From positions 186,001 through 250,000 of the forward strand of contig JAJTUP010000051.1 in assembly GCA_021399435.1 (NCBI GenBank): DNA of 64,000 nucleotides. Reading direction: 5' to 3'. The stretch is from Diaporthe sp. PMI_573. Taxonomy: Eukaryota; Ascomycota; Sordariomycetes; Diaporthales; Diaporthaceae. The notes under the pieces are model-generated. The model was given only the letters and a program-made list of their open reading frames with translations. It did no database searches and had not been told where the DNA came from. Within the stretch, counting starts at the first letter, position 1. Each line of letters begins with the position of its first letter. Of the stretch, positions 32,202 through 43,973 are shown piece by piece. The translations under genes were made by a program, and so were the position numbers.

Positions 32202-34980
32202 AGAACATTGACGACAGTCATAGTGAAAAGGGCGCATCGGAAGATACAGGGCTCTTGGTTAGTACGGGGACGAGGGCGAGGATTGAGTATTGCTTGGAAT
32301 CATTGGCTTGGCGTTGGGCGTGGGAGAAGGGAAGACATTGATGGTACCCGCGGGTTATCACGGACGTCATTATAACTACATGGCCACTGCTAGACTTCAG
32401 CGACATTTTCCATCTGTTTTCGCGCGCTTTCTTTGACAAGGGGGTTTCTGATCAGTCTGTTTGGGATACCAGTGAGCGATCGATATCAGAACGGTGTGAT
32501 GCGGTTGATGGGGTTTCGAGAGAACAGGGCAGTCAGAGATATCCTCCCCAGAGAATACAGCCCCAGGACCGATTTGGTCGGTTAAGGTTACAGATATGAA
32601 TTCCTCCTTGGCTTGGAATGTGAGTGCAAATTATGAAGGCTTTTAAACATGTGTTTAGGGTCGAATCATCAAGACACATTTCCCCCCTCGCCCCTGCGAG
32701 CCGTCTATGAGTAGCCCGGGTGGTATGAAAATGTCTCGAGGAAATAACGACTGCTCTAACCGGTGTGTTGCTCGCGTCCTTTCTGGGGAAATCAAGCTTG
32801 TGGAGGTATATGTGTAGTCGAAGTAACCAATGAGGTAAATCTAAGCCTTGAATACTGAACCTGTCATGCGAAGATGGTGGAGGGACGTTGAGGATGTTTT
32901 ATCTGCAGCAAGACATTTTCAATGAATATTGAATTACTACGAAGTTGACATTCACAATTGAGTGCGGCGTGCCACGGAAAAGTGTCATCGGCCGAGAGAT
33001 TTTGATACCTGGCCTGGTAATCTGCCAAGTCTCAAGACCAGATTCGGCATTGGCATTCAATCATAGCACTGCGTTGCTGATCTTCTTGACCATGCCAGTG
33101 GCGCTTTCCTGTGAGACAAGATTTATCAGATATTTTCTGAAGAAGGATATTGTCACTGCGCTGGAGGATAGGTCATGGTTGATAACTTGTTCTTGCGCAA
33201 GGAGAGGAAGACTAGAAGCTCCAAGTCGCCAGCGAAGCTAAGGTGTTTATATAGCGGGCCACAGTAGTTGAGTGGGTACCGTGGCAGATTTGCTGAGTAT
33301 CACTTCATTAAGAGAATCGCGCAGGGTCGTCCATGTCTGACTTGATCGGAGAGCCTGTGTCCCAAGCCAACATGTTTGTCGATCGACCAAGGAAAGCGCT
33401 TGAACAGCAGAATCTCACTCTTGATTTAATCCAAAATTTGTCCCGTAGACTTTAGATGTCCGCCATGTGATGTGCGAATACTAGAACAGAGGCCTGAAAA
33501 TACGATCGCTTTGCCTTACGTAGTTTGGGGTATAGGATGGCAGTGATGAGCAAGAAACGATCGCATCCGTTGTGCAAGTATCTCGTTGGCAGACGAGACA
33601 TATATGAGGACCGGGTGCAATTCCCAGACTGTGCAAGCTGCCCGTGGATATGATCTTCACCGCATGACATGACAGGGCTAGTCATGCAGGTGCGCAGACC
33701 GTCCCCAGAAGGGATAACACACCACGAACGAACAGACGTTCGGTCCATTTTCGAATTACGATCATCCAGGAATGGGTACATGTAAAGAGCTCACGGCCGG
33801 AATTCTTACAATATTCGGTATCTTCCGAGTAAGTTGAGGGTTGGTAATCAGTGCTGCGAGTCGCACTGCCGCGCGTCACGCTGGAGGCTGATGAGAACTA
33901 CCCTGCGCTTGCAAGTAAGAAAATCAGCACAGATGCACCATCGGACTTCTGATTCACTTGCGGCGACGATGGGAGCGGTAGGGTACAAGAGAAGAGTGGT
34001 ATCGACATACACTTCGACCAAGACTCTTGATGACTGAGACCATCGAATTTAAAGGGATTCACAAGTGTGTCCTTCATTGCTAGTCAGGAGGCTTAAGTCG
34101 ATGACCATGACATACCTGGATAGGCTCTGCTAAGGTTCGTCTCATTTTGATCGGATCGCCAAGTTGTTAAGGAGGCCCCACAACCCGCAGCTACATGATT
34201 CGGAACGCGGAATCCAAAGTAGCCCCGATGCAACGGCACAACCTTTCCTGGCGTTACATGGCCCATTGGCTTGGAATTCAGAGCAGTTCCTCATGCGGCC
34301 CAGCACGGGACTGTGTAAGAACTTACTTACTTTGCCATGGATCCTATGGATGCAACCACATAACCGAGTTGGAGGCTACGGGAATATCTCGTCTGGACGA
34401 CCCCGAGCATGAAACTATGAAAAGGGGTTTTGGATACATGATCTGGGTTATTTCGGTGCGGATGGCTCCATGCAGCGGTCTTGGCTACGAGTAAGTTTCC
34501 CATTATTCTGCCGTCCGTCGTGGAGGGTACAGCCCAAGAACAAAGCGCCCGGGATCATGCGAGTTGCTAAGGTGAACCTTCAATGCGGCTCTATCACTTG
34601 GCGCTTTCCCAAAGGGTCGGATGGGCCGGGCGGTCTCCCTAGTCATGGCCGCATAGCCTCCTCTCCACCATCGTGGAAGGGAAGAGAATAGAGTTCAACG
34701 ACCTCTATGAGAAGATTCAGCCATGGTGGACCTTCTCATCCCGTTTGTTGTTTCGCCATTTATCCCAGGGAGAAGAGCTCTTGGCGGGAACTGTAAACAT
34801 GATCTGCGCCAGAGGACGGGGAGGGCCACGGGCAGTGAATGACTAGGACGGGAGACAAAATGCGGTCTTATACAAAAGTCTGTTGTGCCCTCTCGTGGCT
34901 TATTGAGGGAAACCGATTAGCGGTCCATCTGGATTATTTTCACTGTCACTCTTTTTTTTTACTAGTGCTTGTAGCCCACA
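32202..34980. other. Gene-poor 2.8-kb region
   Basis: Only short motif-free frames on both strands. The final bases before 34981 include a T run (about 34952-34960) in the AA7 oxidase promoter. I see no transposon relic, RNA gene or convincing exon chain. Confidence 0.5.
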
Positions 34981-36555
34981 ATGGTCGACACTCGTTTCCT
35001 AGCCGGCGGGAGCCGTGCTTCTATTCTTGCAACTATCCTCGCCTTCACCACCTCACTCACAGCTGCATTCCCTGCGCAGCATGACTTCAACGGCGCAGAG
35101 CTGTTGAGGAGACAGAACTCCTCCCTCGCCCTGGGCGACTGCCTCTCCACCGCCGGCATCGAAACCTCCCTTCCTTCCAGCGCAAACTGGACCATCGACA
35201 CTCAAGCATGGAATTCTCGTTTGTCTCCTGTGCCCTCTGCGGTCGTCTTCCCCAAGACCGAGGAGGAGGTCTCAGCTGCGCTGCAGTGCGCATCGAGCAC
35301 GGGAACCAAGGTCACCACTCTCGGTGGTAACCGCTCCTTCTCCAGCATGGGCTTCGGACGCAACGACGGCGCCCTCATCGTCAACCTCAAGAACCTGAAG
35401 GTGCTCGAATACGACGAGCAGACCCAGCTCTTTACCTACGGTGGACCTGTCATGATCTCGGAAGCAGCCGGTTTCATGTGGGAGAACTACCAGCGTGCTC
35501 TGCCTCACGGCCGATGCCCCGACGTTGGCATGGCTGGTGTCGCCGCCTCTGGTTTCGGTACACTGTCTCGTGCCTCTGGAACCGTCCTGGACAATGTCGT
35601 CGGCGTGCGCGTCGCCCTCGCCAACGGGACCATTGTCGACGCCGACGCCAACGAGAACTCGGACATCTACTGGGCTGTCCGCGGCGCCGCAAGCTCCATC
35701 GGAGTCGTGCTGCGGTTCAAGCTCCAGACCCTCGAGCCCCCTTCCCAGACCGTCTTCAACTACACCATCGCCTTCGAGGCCAACTACACAGCCACCCAGC
35801 AGGACAACGTCGACGCCCTGATCGGAACCCAGACCTGGGCCCAGAGCGCCGACAACAACGACCTCCTCTCCATCCGCTTCGGCATCAAGACGAGCTCCCA
35901 GCTCCAGGGCTTCTTCTACGGCACCGCCGAGGAGTACGACAAGGTGACCGGGTCGCTCCTGAGCTACCTCCCCTCCACCATGACCCTTAAGTCCACCCAG
36001 GCCGACTTCTGGGACTCGGAGGACTTCACCACGCCGGGGATCAAAACCCAGTCCATCACCGGCCGCCGCTACTTCTACATCGCCTCCGTGACCATCCCCG
36101 GGTCCGCGCCCCTGGACAACTCCACCGCCTGGGAGCTCTTCTCAGCCACCGCGTACGAGGAGAAGCTCGCCGACGCCTCGGCCTCGGGCTTCGTCGACAT
36201 CTGGGGCGGCGACTACACAAAGGGCATCAAGCCGGGCGACTCGGCCTGGAAGCACGACGACAACCTGCTGCTGATCCGCTGGGACATCCGCACGTCCGCC
36301 TTTGATGTTCCTTTCGCCCAGTCGACCCTCGACGCCGTCCACGACAGGTTCTACGTGTTTGTTGACGCGTACAAGGCCACCGGCGGCGTCCCGGGCGGCT
36401 TCACCACCTACCGCGACGAGAAGTGGGACATTGACGAGACCGCCGAGTACCTGTACGGTGACAACTGGTCCCGCCTGCAGGCCATCAAGACCGCCGTCGA
36501 CCCCGACGAGCTGTTCAACACCGACCCTCAGGCCGTCCCTGCGCTTTCTGCTTAA
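34981..36555 (+). CDS. Secreted FAD-linked oxidase, AA7 (glucooligosaccharide oxidase-like) with BBE domain
   Basis: A single exon of 524 residues. The N-terminal signal sequence ends near residue 29 (TSLTAAFPA) and is followed by a possible dibasic processing site (LLRRQ). The FAD-binding PCMH domain covers about residues 80-255 with GTKVTTLGG, GFGRNDGALIVNL, HGRCPDVGM and GFGTLSR. The C-terminal berberine-bridge segment YGDNWSRLQAIK and DPDELFNTDPQ is complete. In relatives FAD is held by a His in a GGRHSF-like motif and by a Cys; here the first site reads GGNRSF (Arg118) and the Cys (179) is kept. The family oxidises carbohydrates to lactones with H2O2 release. The substrate is unknown, and the missing His may alter redox potential. 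Confidence 0.88.
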   Translation: MVDTRFLAGGSRASILATILAFTTSLTAAFPAQHDFNGAELLRRQNSSLALGDCLSTAGIETSLPSSANWTIDTQAWNSRLSPVPSAVVFPKTEEEVSAALQCASSTGTKVTTLGGNRSFSSMGFGRNDGALIVNLKNLKVLEYDEQTQLFTYGGPVMISEAAGFMWENYQRALPHGRCPDVGMAGVAASGFGTLSRASGTVLDNVVGVRVALANGTIVDADANENSDIYWAVRGAASSIGVVLRFKLQTLEPPSQTVFNYTIAFEANYTATQQDNVDALIGTQTWAQSADNNDLLSIRFGIKTSSQLQGFFYGTAEEYDKVTGSLLSYLPSTMTLKSTQADFWDSEDFTTPGIKTQSITGRRYFYIASVTIPGSAPLDNSTAWELFSATAYEEKLADASASGFVDIWGGDYTKGIKPGDSAWKHDDNLLLIRWDIRTSAFDVPFAQSTLDAVHDRFYVFVDAYKATGGVPGGFTTYRDEKWDIDETAEYLYGDNWSRLQAIKTAVDPDELFNTDPQAVPALSA

Positions 36556-36883
36556 GTAGGCGGTCGTACTTTCTGTGGACATGTTTGTAGTCAAATAGTG
36601 TATATATAATTTGACAGATGTCAATATGGAACTTTTCCCTCGAGTGATGACTGGGTTGCTTCAAGAATTATCATTACTGATCGAGGCCTCCTTGTGAAGG
36701 GAATAAGGATGCACGATTTTGCCCTTTTGAACCATCTCCATAGCCTACCACTGAAGTCCTTCGTGTTGATCTACTCTACTTAACATAAATGCTGCACATG
36801 TTAAGGCAAATCGTATTTGTATTAGAGTCTTCCCCAAGTCTTAACATTTCCAGGGAGTAATTTCGTGTCTCACACGTGTCTTA
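36556..36883. terminator. Convergent 3' flanks of AA7 oxidase and the 36884 gene
   Basis: 328 bp between two stop codons on opposite strands, AT-rich, with no other feature seen. Confidence 0.45.
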
Positions 36884-37735
36884 CTATGCTACAGGGCCAC
36901 GTGGTGGCAGCGGTGACCACCGAAATCCACATGTGTCTGCTCCCAAGGCCTTCACAGCCCGATTCAACTCATCTACTTCGGCATCTGTCATGGGCGGACG
37001 GTTCCAAGGGCGGCGGGGGCTAAGGGGATCAAGGTCCTCCACAATGACCCGCGAACACGCGCCGCAGCGTCTCGGAGCCGGTATGTCCCACGGGAACTCA
37101 TCGCGCTGCCCCAGAGGCGTCAACCCCTTTGCCGTGTTCTGCACCGTCCTCTCGACAAGGGCCGTGTTGAGGTCGATGCCGTACTGCTGTTTCATCCCGG
37201 CGTACATGTGCTGGCCGAACGTCAGGAGCTCCCATAGGTCCGCCCGGCTCAGCTTGTCCTCGTTTGCACGCCGCAGTACGCTCTTGAGCTTTTCCACCGC
37301 CACCTCTATGTACCAATCTATACGTGCCTCATGGTCGGGTTCATTCTCCCGTGTTGAATCTCGTGCTCTGTTCTCCTGCTGCTCCTGTATATTTTTGATG
37401 ATTGTCAGCACTCTGAAGTCTTCGAAAGCCAGAGCAAGATTCTATTAATTGATCCGTACATTTAAAGATGGAGGGGATGATACGTCTGCTTTGACCGCAC
37501 CGTCGAAGACTCCGCCGCACCTCGTTACAGATGATGGCCTTAAGAATCGGACGGGTTCGCCAGGGGTACGGAGCTCGACGGGGGACGGAGTCGCGTCAGT
37601 ATTGGGGATGGGTGTATCGGGGACGGGAGAATGCTGAGAGGCGTTAGTATTAAATCACTTTCTTTATACTCCATCTCGAATCACTCTCCAGCTTACCGGC
37701 CGCTTGCGACCTAGTCTTGCTTTCTTTGGTCCCAT
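36884..37735 (-). CDS. Uncharacterised protein with basic N-terminus (3 exons)
   Basis: The exons are 37735-37697, 37633-37529 and 37441-36884, giving 233 residues. The first exon encodes only MGPKKARLGRKRP, a nuclear-localisation-like basic start. The second is Pro/Thr-rich. The third holds a helical region (LTIIKNIQEQQENRARD, EVAVEKLKSVLRRANEDKLSRADLWELL) and a cysteine pair (RRCGAC). The donor of intron 2 (GTAACG) is the weakest element of the model; intron 1 (GTAAGC, CTCAG) is sound. No family is recognised. It could be a chromatin-associated or DNA-binding protein, but nothing beyond the basic start supports this. Confidence 0.6.
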
Positions 37736-38559
37736 GGCTGAGCCTGTGATTGCCACGCTTTAATAATAGTGCGATGATGATTTCGAAAGAAATGCCACGA
37801 TCACCAGCTGGTGATGTTTTCCAATTTTTGTTAGTATGCTCGAAGAGCTCAGCCCGGAAACTGCTGAGATGCATGCAGATGAAATGTGCGGCGTCAATAC
37901 ATGTGATTTAGAGCAACAATTTCAACTTCATTCGGTGTTTGTCACATCCAGCCATCATCTCTTTCGACAACGGCTGGATTTCTTTATCCAGTTGACCAAG
38001 TCTCCCGATGTGTCCGCATCCGTCGCAGGAAGCCGGCTGAGTCCGCGTCCCCGAATACTTTGTTGCAAAACACCTCACACAGAGGAACATCTTACACAGG
38101 GGCATACGATTAGTCGCTCAATTTTAGAGGACAGATGTACAGCTATAAAAACGGAGGATATAGTATTATAAGTAAAGCCCCTAATATACAAATTGGAACC
38201 GATTGCCTCAGTTCACATATATAGTTAGACTGATGCCAGTGCAAACAGTCCCATATGTGGTCCTGTAGAGCAACATGTTCAGCTCTTGCAAATCTTGGAC
38301 GGCCGCCAGACCTAGTTACTAGTACCCTGTAATCCCGCAGTGCGATTTGACCGTATACACAGTATCCAACCTTGGAGCATCGCGAATCGTTCACAATTTG
38401 ATTGGTGCTACGATATGCGGCTTCGGCCACACTGTGTTTTTTTATCAACTGTTTATTGGTCTGTCTGCTGTCTGCTCAGCCTTCCGACTGCTCTTTAGCA
38501 GCCCTAAGCTTGTATATAAGGTCAATAATGGCTTTGTATGTCTGTTTATAGTCCTCCTT

Positions 38560-39240
38560 TAACGGCACCTTAAATTTTCCCCATGGCCTTGTGCCCTTTA
38601 ATATCCCTTCTACCCATTAAAATATATTAGATTAATTGTTAACAACAAACCAATATATCTAGACTAAGATAAGGCAGGTTTAAGGTTTAAGCCCTACTAT
38701 TTAAGCTTTAGATAGGCCATCTCTATAAGTTTAGCTGTAAATAAGTTTTTTTTATTTTCTGCTAGCTTAGTAGTAGCTTTATAAAAGTCTGTTAGATATT
38801 AGTTAAATCCCTTAATTATTTTAACTTCTACTAAAGTTAGCTGTATGCTTAGATATAGGCTATAGTATTAGCTTATTTGGCAAGGGTTTTCTTGGGATCT
38901 TGTTTCTATAGTTTCTTTAGAGAATCCTATAAAAGTATATATTAATGTAGATATTAAGGGAAAGAGATATTAACTAGAACTATAACTATAAGATTTATTT
39001 TATATAGAAACTGTGTTAAGACAATTTAGTCATTGCTGTATAACTAATTGCCCTACTATTAGTCTTAGGCTACTTGTATTAATAGTTTTAGTCTATAGCG
39101 CCGCTAGAAGCAGTTCTTACTAGCCTTGTCTATACGGCTGTTACAAGGCTGTCTATATTTTCTAGGCCATGTACTATAGACAATTGTATTCTAAACCCAC
39201 TGTTATCGGCATTGTTTTTTTTTTTAAAAAAAAAAACGCT
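38560..39240. mobile_element. AT-rich relic, probably a RIP-mutated repeat
   Basis: This ~680-bp block is conspicuously AT- and TpA-rich compared with its flanks and has no open frame of note on either strand. Such islands are typical of transposon copies degraded by repeat-induced point mutation. No terminal repeats or transposase motif remain, so the element class cannot be told. Confidence 0.55.
39215..39236. repeat. Perfect T11A11 palindrome
   Basis: Eleven T followed by eleven A form a perfect 22-bp inverted repeat at the junction between the AT-rich relic and the 83-bp repeat copy 2. Confidence 0.95.
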
Positions 39241-39248
39241 GGGGTGTT

Positions 39249-39331
39249 TAAGCGTTTACCACTGTATGAAGGGACTGCCTACATACTGCTTAAGAAGCAT
39301 ATGTACACGGATTAAAAACGAAACCACCTAC
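39249..39331. repeat. 83-bp dispersed repeat, copy 2
   Basis: It matches 17461-17543 with four differences over 83 bp, starting at taagcgtttaccactg and ending at gaaaccacctac. It lies directly beside the T11A11 palindrome and the AT-rich relic, suggesting it is the surviving end of a mobile element. Confidence 0.85.
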
Positions 39332-41645
39332 GATATGCACTGCATGGCAGACCTCGAGATACTTCTTGTTGCGGATGATTACGGACGCGGTGAATTGCGT
39401 ACGAATGTAAGCACTTGATTCTTTGGCCGCCACAAGTTCTCGCAAGAGGCCGACTTTCTCATGCAACTTTTTTTGCAGATCAACGTCCACTGAAATTGAC
39501 CGCCCACGGCCTCCAATCAGCTAATACTTTGGACTGGCAAGGCAGAAATCAAAGTGTCCATGTTGTACGAAATTCCGGTGGGGGCAGACAGGGGCTTGTA
39601 GCACAGGGAGGGCTCGGCCTTTTCCGACAGGCTGCTGCTGCCCACAACAGATTGGCGGAGACACCAACGAAGGCGGGCTAGCAGAGCGTGGACACGGGCT
39701 TTGGGTTTCGATAAGCGAGGAGACTATTACAGGTGGCATATTCCGATTTGATGACCAATTGACATCCCGGAGAGCCATCCTACACGAGAATGTGCTTGGC
39801 TCTAGAGAATCAAGGAAGCTATGCTTTTGGCCCCCATGGAATCAGGCGCATGCGGTGTTGCCGATGAAACCAACCCAGGGCCCTTGGAGAGACTCCCGGT
39901 GTTTCCCTTCTCCTACTGTACAACATGTGCTTGCAAATTTGGACCAATAGCTATCAGCCGGAGCATACGGGTGTGAAGGATTCGCCACAGCACCAGAGAC
40001 GCCTTGATCTAGCAGCATGGGTCGTGGACGCACAACATGCTCCGTAGTGCAAGGCTCTGCTGTGAAGCCAGATTACGGTGACTCCGGACTTCCAGGCCCT
40101 CAAAAGATAAAAGCCACCATTGCTTATAGGGAGCAGTGCACGTCCAATATTAACGGTACCTAAGACTGCCTTTGGTAACGAGTGATCATCGAAATCCCGA
40201 AGACTACCTAGTATTCACTGCAGTAATGAATGGAGAGCTTGAAGAGATGGTGAAGATGATACCGCTCGACGACATGATATTAGTATATCGTGCGAATCAA
40301 GGGTGAGAGGCAACGACATCGTCAACTTTCACGAGTGAGCGAGTAATTGATCGGCGTCTCCGGACCGTTCCGGGTTCTCACAAGCCCCATGCTACAATAG
40401 CCGACGGCAGAGCTTCTAAACTGACAGATGAAATCAAAACCATGGCCCGCGCGTCAACGTGTTGGCCAACAAACAGCCTTACATATCATGCTTCCGGTGC
40501 CATTGAATCCACTCCGGCCCACTGGACCACACAAAGGGAGAAGACGTAAGCGAAAAAGAGATGCTGGTGGAGCGGGTGGTGGGCGCCGATACCAAGACGC
40601 CCGGCCATTCGCCAGCCCTACCAAGCCAGTGCGGCCCCGAATCGGTGCCGTGCGGGCCGTCCCACGTTTTGCTTGAACGACCGCAATCGACTGGATTAGT
40701 ATGTGACATATGGCCTGATTTTTGCCGCTGCGTTGTATCCAAGATTGTCTTGTCCCGTCTTGCATAAGAATGCATGGTCTAGATTTGACATCTCGGGTGG
40801 CCGGGTGATTTCATCCCTCCGGCACTCGCCACAGCTCAGAGAGTCCTTGACCGCAGCCACATTGTTTTGTAGGAGGAACAGGAAAGATATATTCCATATT
40901 TTCTTTGTCATGTGCTTGGTTTCGTTTTTCTCCTATTTTCATACTGTGGCAGGAAGCCGACTCAGATTAGCACCAGATCGAACAGCAAGTGTTTCGTCAT
41001 AAGCATCTGTACTCTTCATGGTCGTATTTTCAAATACTACTGTGGTGACAGAGCGTCATGCAAGTTGAAGGGAAATAGGAAAATATCATTCATCGTCCGA
41101 CCAAATTAGTTAGCACACGGGAGGTGGACGGCACAGTGCATGTCGGTGTACCATTATTGGAGTCGAGCATGCATGCCCAGGAGTACTAGTAGACGGCAAG
41201 GTCTCCGGCCGGTTCACGGCTATCTCAAAGGTTGCAGAGTGACATTTAACCTGGTTGATAGCGGTGAGTGTAACCACATGTCTGTGACATGCTGGGCGTT
41301 TGAGGGGTGGGGTAGATGAGAGTGGCTTTGATGTTCGCAGAGCAGAAAGGTAGAAGAAAGTGAAGGACCCGCCTACTTCCTTGCTCGGGGCCGATCAAGA
41401 TACCGGCTCAACTCTGTTACAGACACTGTATTTGTGAGCAACGACGTCTGTCATCATTGGCGCTTGTGCTCGAGATCTTTCGTTCATCCAAGGAGCAAGG
41501 TTGCTTCTGTTCTCAGGGCATAAAGTGTATGGCAGTTTCTGTTTCCTTCACTGCTGGATTTGCTTGATTGCCCTTTATCCTCCTCCACCTAGCCAGAAAA
41601 CAACTTGAGACGTTCCACAGTACCGCATATATCGACTCAGCATCC

Positions 41646-43628
41646 ATGCCACCTTCAATTAAGACCGTCTTGCCAGATGACATTGGCAATGGCATAACCT
41701 CAACCAGCAGACTCCCAGCCTTGGGCGTCGCGGTAGGCACCGTAAGTCACCCGAGACTCGAGATCAAGCACACACTTGACATGGTGACATCCGTTTCGTG
41801 GCTCACCAAAGAATCCTACTTCAGTTGCTTGTTCTTTGGCGCGTTGGCATTGTCATTTACCGGCTATTCTTCCATCCCTTGGCCAAATACCCTGGTCCTA
41901 AGCTATACGCGGCATCCAACATACCTTTTCAGTGGAAGTGCAATGTAAGTGGCACACTTACGCTCGAATCGAAAACTTTGTACAACAAATACGGGCCGAT
42001 TGTACGCGTGGCGCCAGACCATCTGTCGGTTGACGGCTCTATTGCTTGGCCACAAATATTTCAGCACCGGCCTGGCAAGACCGAATGGCCCAAACAACGC
42101 GGTTTCTACCACCCCGGCGATGAGGCCAGCCTAAGTTAGTATCATTCTTCTCCTGCTACTGTTCCCCGATATTTTCCCTTCAGAATCTCCCAAATGTATC
42201 ACTTTGAGACCCGTAGCAGGTGATTAACGCGTACCGTACCAGTTGGCGGGACTCACGAGCACCACAAGCGGTTGCGGCGCCAGCTGAATCATGCTTTTAG
42301 CACCGAAAGCATGTACGAACAAGAGCCAATTGTGCAGAAGTACATTGACCTTTGGCTGTCTCAGCTGAGCAAGAAAAGCGGCGAGGTCTTCGACATGATC
42401 CCTTGGTTCAACTTCCTGACATTTGATATTATCGGCGACCTTGTGTTCGCCGAGAGCTTTGGATGTGTCGAGAAAGGCGGATATCATCCCTGGGTGGCGG
42501 CCATTTTCGAGACCGTCGTCGCCAGCGGCTTATACCGTCTTAGCCAGCAATTCCCCTGGCTCCGTCCGATCATGAAGACCTTCGGCAGTTCGGCCAAGTC
42601 CATCAAGCTGGAAGCAGAGGGCCGCAAATTCGCGGTTGAGAAGGCCCTGGCGAGGAAATCTCAAGGCGAAAGCCCTGGGGGACGTAAGGACTTTATGACG
42701 TACATGCTGAGAAAGAATCGCGATGGCCAGCCAGGCTTCCAGGATAGCGACCTCGTTACCAACACGCCCCTCATTGTCACAGCGGGCAGCGAGACAACGG
42801 CAACTGCATTGTCAGGACTGACATGGCACCTTGGACAGGCCAAGTACCGTCACCATTATGATCGGTTGGTAAACGAGATCCGGGGCGCATTTGCCAGCGA
42901 GGCCGAAATTGATATGAAATCTACTGCTCGTCTGCCATACCTTATGGCCACGATTGATGAGATCCTCAGAATGTACCCACCCGCAGCGCAGACCCCTCCG
43001 CGGGTAAGCCCGGGCGCGGACCTCGAAGGGGAGCACATCCCAAAGGGGGTGAGTAATGTGCTTCCTCACACTGGGCAGAGTAGTTTCAAGAACTGACGAC
43101 CATATGCGTGTGCAGACCGTGATCACTGTCTTCCAATGGGCGACATATCACAACGCGGACAACTTCCACGACCCAGACAGCTTCCGGCCGGAGCGATGGT
43201 TGCCCACAAACCATGAGCTTTACGAACCCGTCTTTGCCAATGACAACAAGCAATGCTTCCGTAAGTAGCAGACACACTTTCTTCCCCTTCATCGCCCTAC
43301 ATGTAACCCTGTCCCTCGCTCTCAGCCTCCCTTTCCGGCCCTATGCTCTTCCCCTCCGGCAATCCCATCCCGACACTCCAATTACACACCTGCTGACCCA
43401 GAAAACTCGTAAAAAGACCCCTTCAGCTTCGGAGTTAGAGACTGCGTGGGAAAGAACCTAGCTTTATCTGAGCTCAGGGTGGCTATCTCGCGCTTGTTAT
43501 TCCGCTTTGACCTCGAGCTTGCGCCAGGGCAAGAGGACTGGCTGGACGACGGCCGCGTGCTGGTTGTCTGGGTGAAAGACCCACTGATGGTGAAACTCAC
43601 CGAGAGGAAACTTATCTCAGGCGCTTAG
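41646..43628 (+). CDS. Cytochrome P450 monooxygenase, isotrichodermin hydroxylase-like (5 exons)
   Basis: The exons are 41646-41741, 41825-42134, 42243-43048, 43116-43260 and 43417-43628, giving 522 residues. An N-terminal membrane anchor spans the first splice junction (LPALGVAVGT joined to LLVLWRVGIVIYRLFF), followed by the proline-rich hinge HPLAKYPGPK. The I-helix oxygen motif is AGSETTAT, the K-helix ExxR is EILR, the PERF motif is FRPERW, and the heme loop is FSFGVRDCVG with Cys462. All P450 signatures are intact, so the enzyme should be active at the ER with a P450 reductase. The overall style recalls fungal CYP65-type enzymes; the substrate is unknown. The last acceptor (AAAAAG) is weaker than the others but restores the heme motif in frame. 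Confidence 0.9.
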
Positions 43629-43973
43629 GAATCTGCTGCAGTACAGGAAGGGTGGTTGAGTACTTGAAGAGGCTCGTTGATCATTGCTCTTAGCGCATAG
43701 TTCGACAACACCGGTCTGCACTTGGGACAGCGATTTGATCTTGTTGGGGATGGATAAGGCTCCATTGATCGCAGTAGCCGCCACGCATTTAAATATCAGG
43801 GGGATATGTCATCGTTGTGAGTCCTGACATCTCGTGCAACTGGCATGTCACAAGGCATCTTTTGTAAGTCCCTTGGAAAGTTAGGTCATGATACATAACG
43901 AAATTCTCCAAGTATCGCTATATACAACCTACGTAGAAATTTCAATCATGGATGATGCTTTACCTGCTCTCAT
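43629..43973. terminator. Convergent 3' flanks of P450 and SNF2 genes
   Basis: 345 bp between opposing stop codons, with no other feature seen. Confidence 0.45.

Larger units (their letters stand above)
37736..41645. other. 3.9-kb gene-free region with repeat relics
   Basis: It holds an AT-rich relic (about 38560-39240), a T11A11 palindrome and copy 2 of the 83-bp repeat. The rest (39340-41645) has only motif-free short frames. No functional gene is seen. Confidence 0.55.
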
